Below are positions 24,440 to 36,900 of a stretch of 64,000 bases of DNA, piece by piece. The DNA is from Cylicocyclus nassatus (taxonomy: Eukaryota > Nematoda > Chromadorea > Rhabditida > Strongylidae), in the NCBI GenBank assembly GCA_958299035.1, contig CATQJL010000305.1, positions 31,075,733 through 31,139,732 of the forward strand. The letters run 5' to 3'. The notes below the pieces were generated by a model. It was not told where the DNA came from, did no database searches, and was given only the letters and a program-made list of their open reading frames with translations. Every line of letters begins with the position of its first letter. Position 1 is the first letter of the stretch. The position numbers and the translations under genes are program-made.

Positions 24440-25884
24440 AAATCATCTAAGGTTTCACTTTATTTCTGACGACGTTGACCACAAATGTAGTTTATTTTTC
24501 TACAGTTGGTAGAAAAAAAATAGGAAGCTCATCTGCATGGACTTTATCGTTCAAATAGCTGTGCTTTTATGAGCAACTAAATTGAAGCAGACGCTAAGTA
24601 CGATTCCTTCCAGCCTATATTCATTTAACATTTGTGATCGCCCGAAAAATTTGTGAGCATTATTAGCACGTTTCAAATAAAGGTTTGAATTCAAAATGCT
24701 GCTGCGAAAATTTCTATAAATCGGTGAAAATTGGTATGGAAGTTACACTTTGAATCCCATCGCTGTATGAAAATTTACAACAAAGGTCTACAGATGACTT
24801 TGACAAATTTTGAGATATTTAAAAAATCAAAGCTCATTCTTTACAACGCAGTGCCTTAAATAATGTACACTGAGGTCTCTGAAAGAATTTATATCTTGTT
24901 GTTGAATTGACCGGAGTGTTGACTGTTTCCTTTTGTGTGATTGTAAAGAATAAAAATAAGTCTTGCGATATACAAATGTAGAAGAGTATCACTTCTATGG
25001 AACCGATGGATGGCAGTGCCCTTGAAGGAAGAAACAAGCTTGATACAATTTAAACCTTGATTTCAATGCTATGTAATCCTCCCTTTTTGGAAAACGAAAG
25101 AAAAGTGACAATAAGGATATCATCGCATACTTCAAAATGGCAAAGACTGATTTGAACTGTATTGATTGATCTACTTCAAAGATTTAGAAGTCATTTATAT
25201 GGAAATAAAGTGCAAACTTCAATGATGGACGGTGACCGTAGATGAATTGACATGAGTCTACAAAATGACTTTCAAAGAATGTAACTGATATGTAGCCGTG
25301 ATAGCGTTGAGCGAATGTTTCGGAGACCTTTGAGGAACGATGCGATCCGCAATCAAAACACAGTGTCCGTTGCTACCTAACGAGCAAACATAAGCGTCAT
25401 CACGACCGAAATTGAGACGGATTGAGATATTTCTGTGCTACATGGGAAGCGAAACTTTTATCACCAGTATGTGAAAATGTTAACAAAGGATCTACTAGGC
25501 ATTTTGAACTTACTGCAGCTGTTCCGTTTGAACCAAACCTCGAAAATGGTTCATGAAATTTGATTTTAGGGCGTTTGATTTGTGAGTTGGAATTTAGAGA
25601 AGATCTAACTCACTACACTAATCTAGGTTGTCTCATGATTTCCTGCTTAGTTAGTCATCATCCCATGTTCCAAGTAGCTTCGGGATAAAGAAAAGCAAGC
25701 TCTATATGCTGGCTTCTAAAACATTTGCATAGAGTTTGACGCACATAGAATTTAAACCCAGAATTCGAAATGCTTCATATGCCCGAAAAATCTAAAAAAT
25801 TCGTATATTCTTTCATATATTCCCTGTGGATCTTGCACTTGTTCAAGCATGTATAATACTTTTCATATTAGACATTGGTAAGTA
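24440..25884. other. Gene-free stretch with a solitary mariner-like end
   Basis: No gene is supported. At about 25624-25650 a single TAGGTTGTCTCATGATTTCC end of the mariner-like family is present, without a visible partner. A 67-codon minus-strand frame (24834-25037) shows no domain. Confidence 0.4.
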
Positions 25885-26612
25885 TTAGGTTAGTCCGAAA
25901 GTTCTGTCCCAGCATTTTCAAAAAATCGTAACTTCTTCCTAACATGATGTTTTTGCATGTATAAAACCATATTGAAACGAGCAACTCATGTACTTTCTAA
26001 AGCTGCGTTAGATGCTATTCAACAAGCTTTGAATGCAGAGATAAAATTGGTAAAAGAAAATCACTTCAAGCTCGGAATTTTGATCCAAGCCCTTTAAAAA
26101 TTTCAAAACTGTGCCATAAAATCCAAAATGGGTAGTATCCTAGGTTTCTTGATGCCCTCCTTCCAGCTGAGCAAAATTCGCGCTAATCGAGCTCTTTTGA
26201 AAAAAGTTATGATTTTCAAGAAAAAATGTCAAAAAATCAGTGTCTTAAAAAAATTGATTTTTTGACATTTTTTTTTCAAAAAATCATAACTTTTCGAAGA
26301 ACGGCTCGATCAACGCGAACTTTGCTCCTCTGTAAGGAGGGGGTGAAATAGTCTAGGATACTGGCTGCTTCAGATTTTCTGACACAGTTTTGGAATTTTT
26401 AACGGGCTTGCCTCAAAATTCCGAAAATAAAGTGATTTCGTTTTTCCAATTTTATCTCTGCGTTCAGAGCTTAGTAGATAGCAACCAAGATGTTTCTAGA
26501 AAGTGCAAGAATTGCTGTTTTCAACATGGTTTTACTCTTGCAAAAACGTTTAGTTAGGAAGAAGTTACGATTTTTTTGAAGATGGTGGGACAAAACTTTC
26601 GGACCGTTACTG
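25885..26612. mobile_element. 728-bp palindromic mariner-like element
   Basis: The left end TTAGGTTAGTCCGAAAGTTC (preceded by TA) is mirrored by a decayed right end (AACTTTCGGACCGTTACTG then TA). The halves are reverse complements over about 340 bp each, with a centre near 26245 (TTGATTTTTTGACATTTTTT). It has the same fold-back design as 11896-12605 and no coding capacity. Confidence 0.85.
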
Positions 26613-27400
26613 TATTTTCTGATGCTTAGACATTAGGAAAAACTATTGCGGTAAACTTTCAAACTTTGCTTGTAGCGTTTCTGTGTTTCCGTGATTTCGC
26701 ACCCTCGTAGATTCCTTAGTCGTCTTCGGAAAATATTTAAACTTCAAACAAGAAAAATTCTGAGGCAATTTAATAAATATATGTTGCCCATCAACTTTAT
26801 GCTAACGACTAGGAAACAATTTTCTGCTCGACGAGAAATTCTCTAGGGTATCACTCCTTTCAGAAACACATATTTGAAGAGCGTAACACTGCGCAAACGA
26901 TAAACTCGAGCCGATCACAATCGAAACTTTCGCAGAAGACGATGCAGACCTTCTAAGATGGTAGCATGTAATTCCGATGGACTTAATCATGAGAGTGGCT
27001 TTTACGACATGTAATATGAGTGTGCACTGCGGGACCTTCTTCATAAGACTGTCAATGCTAAATTCTAGACTCTTGTACCCATTTACCTTTGATCATTTCT
27101 TTACCGTTTTTCCTTCTTCACGCGTCAGCATAGGAGAATGTGTTCTATCTGTGATTTGTAAACGTATTTTTATGTTTATTATCGATGCTCCACCTTTTCG
27201 GCTCTTAATTGCTTCACTTTATCTTGAAAATAGTATGAGCATCAATTCACACAGACAGGAACAAGCACTCCGTTCTATATATGAATAAAGTATGATAGTT
27301 GCGACGATCTGTTGTACAACGAAGGCATAATTATACAGCAGGGTGATTGAATTACTCCTAGCACCAACCTTCGCCCACTCTGTGCTCATTTTGTACAATA
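26613..27400. other. No confident gene
   Basis: Opposite-strand open frames overlap at 26802-27288. The minus-strand one has an acceptor-like CATCTTAG before a serine-rich stretch (SASSSAKVSIVIGSSLSF), but no family is recognised and no partner exon was found. Confidence 0.3.
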
Positions 27401-28078
27401 CAGGGTGTCTGTAAAGTATGTATACAACGTTTGATCGTTAATATCTCTTTTCCCAAGAATTCTTTTGCCTTGCTTCAGGTACCACTTTGTAGAGCTAGCT
27501 TCAACTTAGATTTGCAGTATAGAACGAATCGCCATCTTTCTTCATTACTGTGGGATTACGGTAGAAACTTGAAACATATGGTGTCAATGTGGAGAAAGCT
27601 GCCGTTTCAAAATTTTTCAATAAATGTGAAAACTTGTGTAATAGGGTTTTTATGGACGCTGAGTTCAATACTCGATTATTCACAAGATTGCGAAGCTTTC
27701 AAAACGGCGTAACCGCACATTTTAGGAACATTGAAAAAATGGCCGCTACATCTTACCTGGCATAACTCTTCAATGAAGCATCATAATAAGTTGGGAACTT
27801 TACAATTAGAATCAGAAACTCTAATTAGCCTAGTGTAAGAGTTCTCAGGCTGTTTTGTTTCCTTTCTGAGGAAAAATATGGCCTTTCATGGCTCAAAACC
27901 CCCTTTGAAGTTTCCACCGTAATCCTACAGTAATGAAAAGAGATGGATGATACGCTTCATACTGTAAATTTAAACTGAAGCCAGCTCTACAGAATGGTAC
28001 CTAACGCAAGGCAAAATACTTTTTCGGAAAAGAGATATTAACGATCAAACAGTGTATACATACTTTACGGACACCCTG
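27401..28078. mobile_element. CAGGGTGTC-family MITE, copy A (678 bp)
   Basis: Ends CAGGGTGTCTGTAAAGTATG and its complement CATACTTTACGGACACCCTG, with TA on both sides. The inverted repeats include TTTGATCGTTAATATCTCTT. It is closely related to 38958-39653. The termini and TA target suggest a Tc1/mariner-type non-autonomous element. Confidence 0.9.
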
Positions 28079-28617
28079 TATAATAGCTACTTGCCTTTCG
28101 TTGGCAAGACCTTCAGCTATGGCTGAGTTATAACGAAGATTCCGATGTATAATTTGAAGGGAAAAGCAGAAGGTATTCTAGAGTTGGAAGCGAGGTGAGC
28201 TTTTGCAATCAACTGAGTTGTTTCAAAAGTCCTAACCGTTTCCATTGAATTCGATTTACTATAGCAGTTTTTGTATATAATCAGTGATAGCGTAATGAGT
28301 TGTCAATTAGAAAATTGTCAACTAAGTTAATGAATCACAGTGCACAAATTTCTCGCGATTCCGTATGTACTCAAAAATCATTGAAGCAACAACGAGGAAG
28401 ATTTTTGCCAAATTTCATTTTTCTTTTGAATCCTTCGCGTAGTCAATAGTCGGCTTGGCAGTACCGCTGCCATTTATACTAAAAAACTTTGAAGGAAGTT
28501 ATGAATTGCCAAAAACAAGGTTCTAACAGAAGAACTTTTTTTGTTTTCCAATCCATATTTTTCTCTCCCTTCGTGATATGGGTATAAGTATAATGTGAAT
28601 GTAAATGTACAATGTAA

Positions 28618-28817
28618 ATGTGCGCTGTATTGAGAGGTTTGCTGCTTCTGATGATCGTTACCGCATTCGGAAATATGAATCTTTTAGAAAGTTATAGCAC
28701 GTCAAAGCGAATTCGCAATGCGGCCATTATTTTTGCACCAACTAATAAAAAGAATCTTTATTGTTTTGTTCAGTTTATGGTAAAAGAAGAGAAACTAGCC
28801 TCATACCTTTTTCGGAG
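28618..28817 (+). CDS. Possible first exon of a secreted protein
   Basis: The ATG begins a signal-peptide-like stretch (LRGLLLLMIVTAFG). The frame runs 67 codons to a good splice donor (CGGAG|GTAAGCG) just before a stop. No downstream exon was recognised and no family is known to me. The exon follows a short ATGTAAATG-type repeat at about 28590-28618. Confidence 0.22.
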
Positions 28818-28989
28818 GTAAGCGACAGAATCAGAAGAAAATATGGGAAGTAATGAGATGAAGAGGGGGGGTATAGATCGAAGGGTTTTTAAGAACTTTT
28901 TAAAATCAACACGGCTCCTTTCCAAATCACCTTGGTTCCAGTTCCAGCTGGTGTCGAGCCGTGTCTCTTGGCCCTTCCTTACTCCTATA

Positions 28990-29430
28990 TGTCAAATCTC
29001 TCCCTCCCCCTCCGTGTTTTCGTAATCGGCATATGCCTGCTTACTGCTCTTTGTATCACCTCTCTGCCCCGTGGATCAAAGTTGGCAGAAAATCGATAAT
29101 CGTTGAACGTAAAGGGTATTTTAAACGGCTATTTTCAATAGTAATCAGCATGCTTACTTAGCCCCTATGTCTTCTCCCAACCCCATTTCTCAAAGTTTGC
29201 AAAGAATCAATCAAATCGATAAAAGCCATGGGTGTTTTGGGTGTTTTTACAAACGGTGGTTTCGTTTTCAATGAGAATGCTCATTTTCAGCTTTAGCTAA
29301 CTCCCAGCCCCATAACTTGAAGATTGATAGGATTGATAAAGTCAATATTGAGCGTTTATCAAATGATTTTTTTTCGAGCATTTAAACATGCAGTCAGACA
29401 GAAAACAGACATTCAGCTTCATGTACAAAA
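28990..29430 (-). repeat. Helitron-like fragment
   Basis: Reverse-orientation pieces of the 62522-63237 family: TAATCAGCATGCTTAC, AATCGATAAAAGCC, AGCCCCATAAC, and at the right edge AGTCAGACAGAAAACAGACA with ATTCAGCTTCATGTAC. Edges are not resolved. Confidence 0.5.
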
Positions 29431-29751
29431 TTCTGCTGAACGATAATATGTTTTAACAAACCCCTAGAAGTAGTGCGTCCATCAGCTGTCTCTTTGTCTC
29501 TCAAGCCGCTGTCGCTTTTCAAATTCCCATTTTCTGATCATTTTGATAGTTATTTATTTCGGCAAATTTGATTCAATTCACAAATCTCAAAAACTTATAT
29601 ATAAAATTATTTCATGACTATGAAGTACAAAGCACCGTTCCTACGTTACCTAATACAATTATTTTTATGTTTAATTACCCCACACTGAATTGCGTATAAA
29701 TACACCTCAGTCACTTACAGTACAATCACCTGACTGTGGGGTATCCAATTA

Positions 29752-30681
29752 TTAGGTTGTTACATAAGTCTTGTTACACTTTAATTTCTTACGACGACAA
29801 GTCATACATTTCATAAATTTTGATAGGGATCCAGGGTATCATTCTATAGAGCAAAGCAAGCTCTACAAGATGCTATGCAAGAGTTCGCACCAGCCTTGAC
29901 CCGCCGTAAGTTTGCATCCGGAATCTGAGTCATTCTGAAGGCTCAAAAAATTGGGGGAAATTCATGCCTTTGTACAAAAAAATCCTAAAGATTTCCAACT
30001 TGCTCATGCAGATCGCAACCACAGCAGACACTCATAGTACTGTTGCTGTATCTTTTCTCGTCTAGGAATTGAGAATACGAAAGTTTTCTTGTTTTCAAAT
30101 CAACGAAGCTATGCTGCTTTTATTCATGTAAGCATAGTACAATCCTTTAGAAGTATAGCCGTAAATTTTCAGCTTTTCACAAGCCCTAGATTTCAAGAAA
30201 TACCAAACTTAGCTTTTCTTTCTCGGGTGGTGTTCAGTGCAAAATTTGGAATTTTTCGAAGCTTGTGGAAAGCTGAAATTTGACGGTTACTTCTAAAGCC
30301 TTGCAGTAAACAATTACATGAGTGGGAACAGCACAGCTTCTTTTTTGAAAAAACAAAACTCAATTTTTAGGTGAGGAGGAAATACAGCAACAGTACATAC
30401 GAGAATCTGATGCGGTGTGCAATCTGAATGAGCAAGCTGAAAATTCGTAGGAATTTTTGGACAAGGGCATGAATTTCCTCCAACTTTTTGAGCCTTCAGC
30501 GCGATTCACACTCCTGAATGCGAACTTACGGTGGGTCAAAGCTGGTGCGAACTTTAGCCTACCATCTTGAAGAGCTTGTTTAGCTCTATCGAAAGGTACC
30601 TTGAAGCCCTATTGAAATTACGAAGTTCACGACTTATCGTGGCAAGAAATTAAGTGTAACTAGACTTATGTAATAACCTAA
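29752..30681. mobile_element. Mariner-like MITE (930 bp)
   Basis: Ends TTAGGTTGTTACATAAGTCT and the complement AGACTTATGTAATAACCTAA, with TA on both sides. The inverted repeats continue inward (GTTACACTTAATTTCTT type), and an inner pair shares TTTTTGAGCC/GGCTCAAAAA. The open frame 30089-30283 lies inside and shows no transposase motif. Confidence 0.87.
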
Positions 30682-30719
30682 TATTATCGCATTACGACTG
30701 TATTTATTTGAGACTATTA

Positions 30720-31446
30720 GGGCCGCATGCACTAACATTTCCGCTGGGGAGGGGATCGCAGCTTCAGAAGAAAGCTTCATATCCTGAAGCTCCGGATATC
30801 TGGATTTCACGCTGTCTACCTGTCCGTAAGTACTCCCACCATCCTTCACTATGAACATATTGCGCAGAAGCGAGAAGCTGTACAAGCCGCATTTTCCAGC
30901 TTTTTGTATGATCCCCTGATGATCCCTGGGGGACGAACATCTATTCTTCAAAGTCATTTTTCTTTCTCCGAAGTTAACGAAAACCATCCAAAGTTATACT
31001 GAACATCTAACACAATAGTGCTAAGCACATGTTGCTGATGAGAACAAATGAATTTTTGAAAAATCGAATTTTTCGGTATACGCCAAATTTCGACCTGTGG
31101 ATCATCGAAAATTTCATGACTTCAAAACATCATTTGTTCTTATCAGCAACATGCTTAGCACTGTTGAATTAGATAATCTGCACAACTTTGGAAGTTTTCC
31201 GTTGACTTCGGAGAAAGAAAAATGAGTTTAAAGAAAAGCGCCGGGGATCATCAGGGATCATGCAAAAGCTGGAAAATGCTGTTTGTACAGCTTCTCGCTC
31301 CTGTTCAACATGTTCATAGTGAAGGGTAATAGGAATACTTACGGATAGGTACTCAACGTGAAATCCAAGTATCTGGAGTTTTGAAATATGAAGCTTTCTT
31401 TTAAGCTGCGATCCCCTCCCCGCGGCCATGTTAGTGCATGCGGCCC
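30720..31446. mobile_element. PIF/Harbinger-like fold-back element (727 bp)
   Basis: Ends GGGCCGCATGCACTAACAT and its complement ATGTTAGTGCATGCGGCCC, flanked by TTA (30717-30719 and 31447-31449). The halves are imperfect reverse complements of about 350 bp, meeting around a central hairpin (GTGCTAAGCACATGTTGCTG against CAGCAACATGCTTAGCAC). It lies 35 bases from the preceding mariner-like element. No transposase is seen. Confidence 0.85.
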
Positions 31447-31449
31447 TTA

Positions 31450-32976
31450 GGCATTACTCTCTCCCTCTTGTTGGCAGGACAGCCTACACAAAAAAAATTG
31501 TCGTGTTGTGTGCTTATACACACAATATATCTTCATTTGTATTGATGGCGCATGATTTTAACGGTGAACCGTGCTGCAAAATGTTCCATATTTTGTGCGT
31601 GGTCATGAACACATACAACAAATTTTGCTCGTAACTGATAGTTCGTGCATCACCGTACAGGAAAACTTTTTAACTCTGCCTTTCTCTTCTAGTGCCTTAT
31701 CATTGCCTCTTCGCAACCATGCTTTTCCTTCGTTACTGTAATATTCTACACTTTTTATATGGTACTTTATAACGTCTTTTGGTTTTATGGTATTACAACT
31801 CAATGATCAGATCTTTCGTCTACGGTGGGGTAGCTCAATGAAGCACCTACTCAGCATACTTGCTCTCTTTGTGCGGCATCGAACTCCAAAATTTTGGGTT
31901 TGCTTAACTTTGTGCGAGAGAATGTTATATCAAGGTTTTGTGGGATACTCTATAACAAGTAAAGCAAGCCTTTTAGTTGGTTTACTTCAAAATCTTTCAT
32001 CCTACTTGACGAGGTTCTTAAAACTATTTATTGTGATTACAGTCTATATGTACAGTTCATCTTAACCTCTAATAAGAAAATTCAGGCACTGTATAATGCA
32101 GTGTTTTTCTTGTCTAGGTTTTCTTGACAACCTATGCGGACTTAGCAGATGTGATTTTCTGTAATCGTACTTCTCAGCGACCTCAAATAGAGGTATGGCA
32201 TGTCCTCGTCTTACAAGTGGCCATTAAAATAATGATCAAAAGATTTATAGGCATGATATCCAATTGGATTGGTGTTGATTACTGCTTTGTAATGACGTGC
32301 ATAAAAGTGAAGTGCAAACCTTTTGATGTTCAAATGCGGATGTTAGACAATAGTCTAACAAGTTTGAAATCCAAGGAAATTTTTGGAATTGATCTATGTT
32401 AGATCCATTGAGCAACGATGGAGCGTTGCAATCACCGAGTTATGCAATTCTGCTAAAGTATTTGCTTTTGCTCAACCATGTCGAAATTGCTGGTGTCTAC
32501 ATATATACGAACAGTGAAATGCTTCTGCTAATGTTTTGCAAACCATTGCTTTCTTGATATGAAAGCAGTATCAAACAACAAGCTTTAGGTCTCTCAAAAG
32601 AATTTATTTTAGTAGTTCTCGCTATTCGCAAGTATTTTTATTCGCTAGTTCTAAATCTCAACCTCTCTGCGCTACTGCTTTGCTGCATATCGAGCTTTGC
32701 CCAAGCAAAACATTTGAACACTTGTTTCTTTTCTTCTCTTTGCTCACGCTTGACTAACGAACTCATTAACGGAAATTGAATTCGCAAGCGATTACTTTGT
32801 AAATCTTCGGATTTCTTAGATTGCGAAAATTTGGTAGCTAGTGCTTATTCGCAGTTATTGCAGTGCACGAAGAATCTTTCAGGTACACAAACCTCTTTCT
32901 GTTTACAGTAAAGGCAAACTCCTGAAAATACTTTTTGAAAAGAGGCTCAATTAATGAGATTTCGAAAGAGAGCGAT
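31450..32976. other. No gene recognised
   Basis: Several plus-strand open frames (31428-31634, 31787-32065, 32124-32402) show no domain and no coherent splice pattern. No terminal repeats are visible. Confidence 0.4.
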
Positions 32977-33863
32977 ACTTACTTACTTAGATACTTGGAT
33001 GGCCCGGCTTCACGTGACAGTGGGCCTCAGCACAGAAGTTTCCATCGATTACTGTCCCTCGCTTCAGACATCCACGATCTTCTTGGCTGACGTCGGTGAC
33101 TGCGTGCACGAGTTCCAGGCGCAAAAGTCGTATCCAGCTGATTTCTCAGCTGGTCCATCCGTTCCATTCCACGAATACGTCTGCCCATCTCGTGGGGGGT
33201 CTTCCTCGGAAACGTTTTGCTTCGCGAGAAATCCACTCCGATGTTCTTAGTGTCCATCTGTCGTCTGTTCTTCTCATCATGTGACCGGCCCATCGATGCT
33301 TCGCTTTTGCAGCATAATCCGCTGGGTCACAAGACGCGACATTCTTCTCATGTCCGTACTGCGAATCCGACAAGATGTTGCTTGTGTCGGGTCATCTTCA
33401 GAAGACTACGCTCTAGCGCTCTGTGTGTGATCCTCAAAGCTTTCGACGTGGCTACGGTGTCAGCCCAAGTTTCAGTTGCGTAACAGAGCGCCGGGAGAAC
33501 GGTTGAGTCGAACAGGTGGGCACGAAGCTCCGGGTCCGTCAGTTGGTCGGTGGCTTCCTTCAGAGGCCCGAAGGCTATCCAGGCTGCTCCTTTTCTCCTA
33601 TTAAGTTCTTCCCTCAAGTCGATCTCCATGTTCATCGAACGTCCAAGATACACGTAAGAAGACGTCTCCATAATAGGTGTGCCTTCGATTTCCATTTCTG
33701 CATCTTTCCAAAAGGCATTCTTCATAAACTGAGTCTTCTTCCGATTTATTCGCAATCCGATCTTCTTCCCTACCTCGTTCAGTTCCTTCAGCATCGTCTC
33801 TGCTTCAGCGATACAGCTCGAAAAGAGAACGGTGCCGTCCACAAAACGAAGGCTAGACAGAAA

Positions 33864-34998
33864 CAGGGCTCGGCACGAGCTGGCACCAGGGAAATTTCGA
33901 AACGAAGTCCCTTTTAATCTTCAAAATTTCGTACGAAGTTCCCTTTGACCTGTTTTGAAGACCCGTCATTATTTTTAGATCATGTGAAAGTATGTAGTAG
34001 GGTTTTTCATGCATGCTGATTTCATGGAACAACTTTTCCAGCTTCCTGAGCTTTTTAAGTGGTTGAATCACATCTTGAGAAGCAGAAAAAGCCGATTTTT
34101 CGACTGCGGAGCAGATCGAGTAATTTTCAGATGACTATAAAATGCTGAAAAGAGAACGTTATGGAATTGTTCCTTCTCTGTATATAAAATTTTACAGTGT
34201 ACATATCTATGTAAAAAAGTATGAAAACTTATGTGAGCACAGTGTCGGTATCAGCTCAGCTGGCACCCAGCTGGCACGGTGCCAGCTAATTGAGAAAAAA
34301 GCACAGCTTTCATTCACATAAGTTTTCATAAATTTTTGGGCCGTAGTTCGGGTCCTCCAACGCGCATGCACACACAAAATTTGGTTCCAAACTATTGCGT
34401 TTTGACTGATAATAACGCCTTTGTTTGTTTGAGGGACAGCATGCCGGTAGCATGCCGGCGGCATTTTGCAGCTCTTCTCCGCCCCGGACCCCGAAAAACG
34501 ATGTCCCCTTTGCTTTGCGTCCTAAGGGTTGTTTTATACTGCCGCACTGACCGCAGCAGACTGCAGCAGACTGCAGCTGACCACATTGGCCGCAATGGCC
34601 GCACAATCGCTGCATCCTTTCGTAAAAGAGAAAATAGTTGCGAATGCATCAAAACACCGTGATTTACGCCTAAAAAGTTCATAGGTCTTAACTTACGCTT
34701 CTCATTCAAATTTTGGCGATTGTTTTTCTTTAATATGCTCATACTTGTTCAGATTCCTTTTGTCACTGCATATACCTATTTTACTCCCGCTCGTGTTGAC
34801 TATTGGGGCATATGTTGTTAAGAGACTGTTTGAGCTACAACTATTTATCCTCTCCCCCTTCACGAAAGGATGTAGCGATCTATGCGGTCAATGCTGTCAG
34901 CTTCAGTCTGCTGCAGTCTGCTGCTGTCAGTGCGGCAGTCTGAGACAACCCTAATTACGATATTCAGCTTGACCCAGTGCCAGCTTTGCCAAGCTCTG
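33864..34998. mobile_element. hAT-like element inserted in the LINE
   Basis: Imperfect terminal inverted repeats (CAGGGCTCGGCACGAGCTGG at the left; the right end read on the other strand is CAGAGCTTGGCAAAGCTGG). It is flanked by a diverged 8-bp duplication, GACAGAAA and AACAGGAA (6 of 8 match). The LINE frame resumes on both sides (ERFLF before, SLRF after), so this is an insertion. There is no transposase. It contains a further element at 34525-34952. Confidence 0.82.
34525..34952. mobile_element. Inverted-repeat element nested in the hAT-like element
   Basis: Arms of about 110 bp. The left begins AGGGTTGTTTTATACTGCCG and the right ends in the complement (CAGTCTGAGACAACCCT). The arms contain runs of CAGCAGACTG and end near TCCTTTCGT. 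The target duplication is not clear. The overlapping frames on both strands at 34310-34954 are by-products of this repeat. Confidence 0.75.
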
Positions 34999-36900
34999 AA
35001 CAGGAATCTCTCATCAACTCGTATGCCTCTCTCGTCCCAGTCCAGTGACATCATTATCCACTGCAACCGCGGTGAACAGCTTTGGCGAAATTGTGTCGCC
35101 TTGTCGGACCCCCTTCCCAATTGGAATGGTCAGGGGCGAAGGAACAGCTGCATCGTCGTTGTACAGTGCTTGTAGCAGTCGGCTAACGTCCTCACGTAAG
35201 CTGGGTCTACTCCTTAATCGACTAGCGCGCAGACAGAATGGCGTTGGTTTCGACGCTGTCAAAGGCTTTCTCGTAGTCGAAGAAGGTTAGGACGAGAGGC
35301 AGTCGTTACTCCCGGCAAACTTCTATGACCCTCGAAAACGTCTGGATGTGGTCCATGCAGCTGAATCCTTTGCAAAATCCAGCTTGTTCTTGCGGTTGGG
35401 CTTCATCCAGTGCATTAAATATATAAGCGAGGATACTCTTCGTGAAAAGCTTGTACAGCAAACTCAGCAGGCATATTGGACGGTATTTCCAAAGATCCTC
35501 CCGTTCATTCACCCTTCCTGAAAAGAAGGACGGTTCTTGACGTTCTCTACTGGTCGGGAATCCTTTCCTTTTGAAGGAAGATGTTAGGTGCGATGCGAGA
35601 ATCTCGTGTAGCTGTCCTCCGGCTCGCAGAAATTCGAAGGAAAGGTTCTGGTCCTGGAGCCGTGGATATCTTCATGGTCTGAATCGCCGTGCGCACTTCA
35701 GCAGGTAGAATTCGTGGTGGTACTTCTCCAGTGGGAACAACGGGCATTGGCACGGGTATTGATGAGCGGAAGAGGTTGGTGTAGAAGTTCTTCGCGATAG
35801 ATTCCATCTTATATCGGGAAGAAGTCGGAGTCCCGTCTTCGTTCAATAGTGCAGCCAGCGGTGCGTAATATTCACAGAGGTGCCTTCGGCACTTCTTGAG
35901 ATTTCGTCATCCTTCGGCTGATTCCAGTATCTTGTCTTGCCTGTATTTCCTGAGATTCTCCTGCAAAGCTGTTTTGCAACTGGCGTTGGCTATCAGTCGC
36001 TCGAGATGGGTTGCATTCGGATCCTGCCTCAGAAATCTTCTTCACTCAAAGCATTTCCTTGGTGGTCTTCGAAATGCGTTCCAAGTTCTTCTCAGAAGTC
36101 ACTGAGGCGCGCTCTCCACAGGCTCCTGATCCTTTCCTTCTCGCGGCACTGTGAAAGCCTTTTCAGCCTTCGACTAAATCGTATTTTAAGGAGGCGGTGA
36201 TCGGAACCAGTGCAGAAGGATGGAACTACAGAGACATCGAGTAAGCTCCACCTTCTATTGGTGAGAATGTGGTCGATCTCAGCATGAGTCGTTCCGTTGG
36301 GCGATTCCCAAGTCCACCGGCGATATTCTTTCTTCATGAAGATGGAGTTTCCGTGGAAAAGTCGTGCGGCGGAGAGAAGCCCAACGAGACGGTTGCCGTT
36401 TTCGTTTCGGAGCCCATATCCAAACTTCCCGATCCTATATTCCTTTTTTCAGTGGATTCCCGATTTTCGCGTTGAAGTCGCCCACAACAAACTTGTAGAA
36501 GGACTTCTCGTTGCGGCCGGCCTCCTCATCTTCGTAAAAAGGCATGTAGTTCTGATTCGTCTGGTGCTGCTGTTGGAGAATAGCAGTTGGTGATGCTGGT
36601 GGTCTTCTGACGTGGAGGTCGCATTCGTAAAATGGCTAGTCGAGGTGATAGAATCTCGTGCGAATAGATGGACTATGGATGGGTGGACGACAAAGCCAAC
36701 GCCTCCCACGTTTTGTGGTGGAACCTTCTCACCACGAATGATGAGCGTCCCATCACTCATCTGTCGCACGTCCTTCTTCCTGGGCTTCGTTTCCTGCAGA
36801 GCAATAACGTAGTACTTGATGTGCTCTGCAGCGAATCCGTATGGCTGCATCGGAGTCCCTCTTCTCCAACTTATCATGCCTGTTAATCTTCTATTCAAAC

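Larger units (their letters stand above)
32980..36900 (-). mobile_element. Decayed RTE-clade LINE retrotransposon
   Basis: Minus-strand endonuclease and reverse transcriptase, broken by frameshifts and stops. Endonuclease (36900-36090): [41 protein letters not shown] and SDHRLL, so the acidic and SDH boxes survive in the DNA. Reverse transcriptase (about 35850-33350): YRPICLLSLLYKLFTK, DYEKAFDSV, VRQGDTISPKLFTA, and the catalytic box decayed from FADD to FVDG near 33840. The C-terminal tail has RGRPPTRWADVFV and a TRARSHRRQPRRSWM stretch (33250-33020). The 3' end carries a short CTTA repeat (about 32977-32990). A 1.1-kb element interrupts it at 33864-34998. It cannot move on its own. Confidence 0.93.

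Noticed and set aside
33217..33917. Plus-strand frames across the LINE (for example 33516-33917, 35045-36898)
   Set aside because: They are antisense shadows of the minus-strand endonuclease and reverse transcriptase.
34310..34954. Overlapping frames rich in Cys/Gln on both strands
   Set aside because: They are translations of the CAGCAGACTG inverted-repeat element nested in the LINE.
32980..36900. Active LINE
   Set aside because: The frame is broken in several places, the catalytic FADD reads FVDG, and a 1.1-kb element interrupts the reverse transcriptase.
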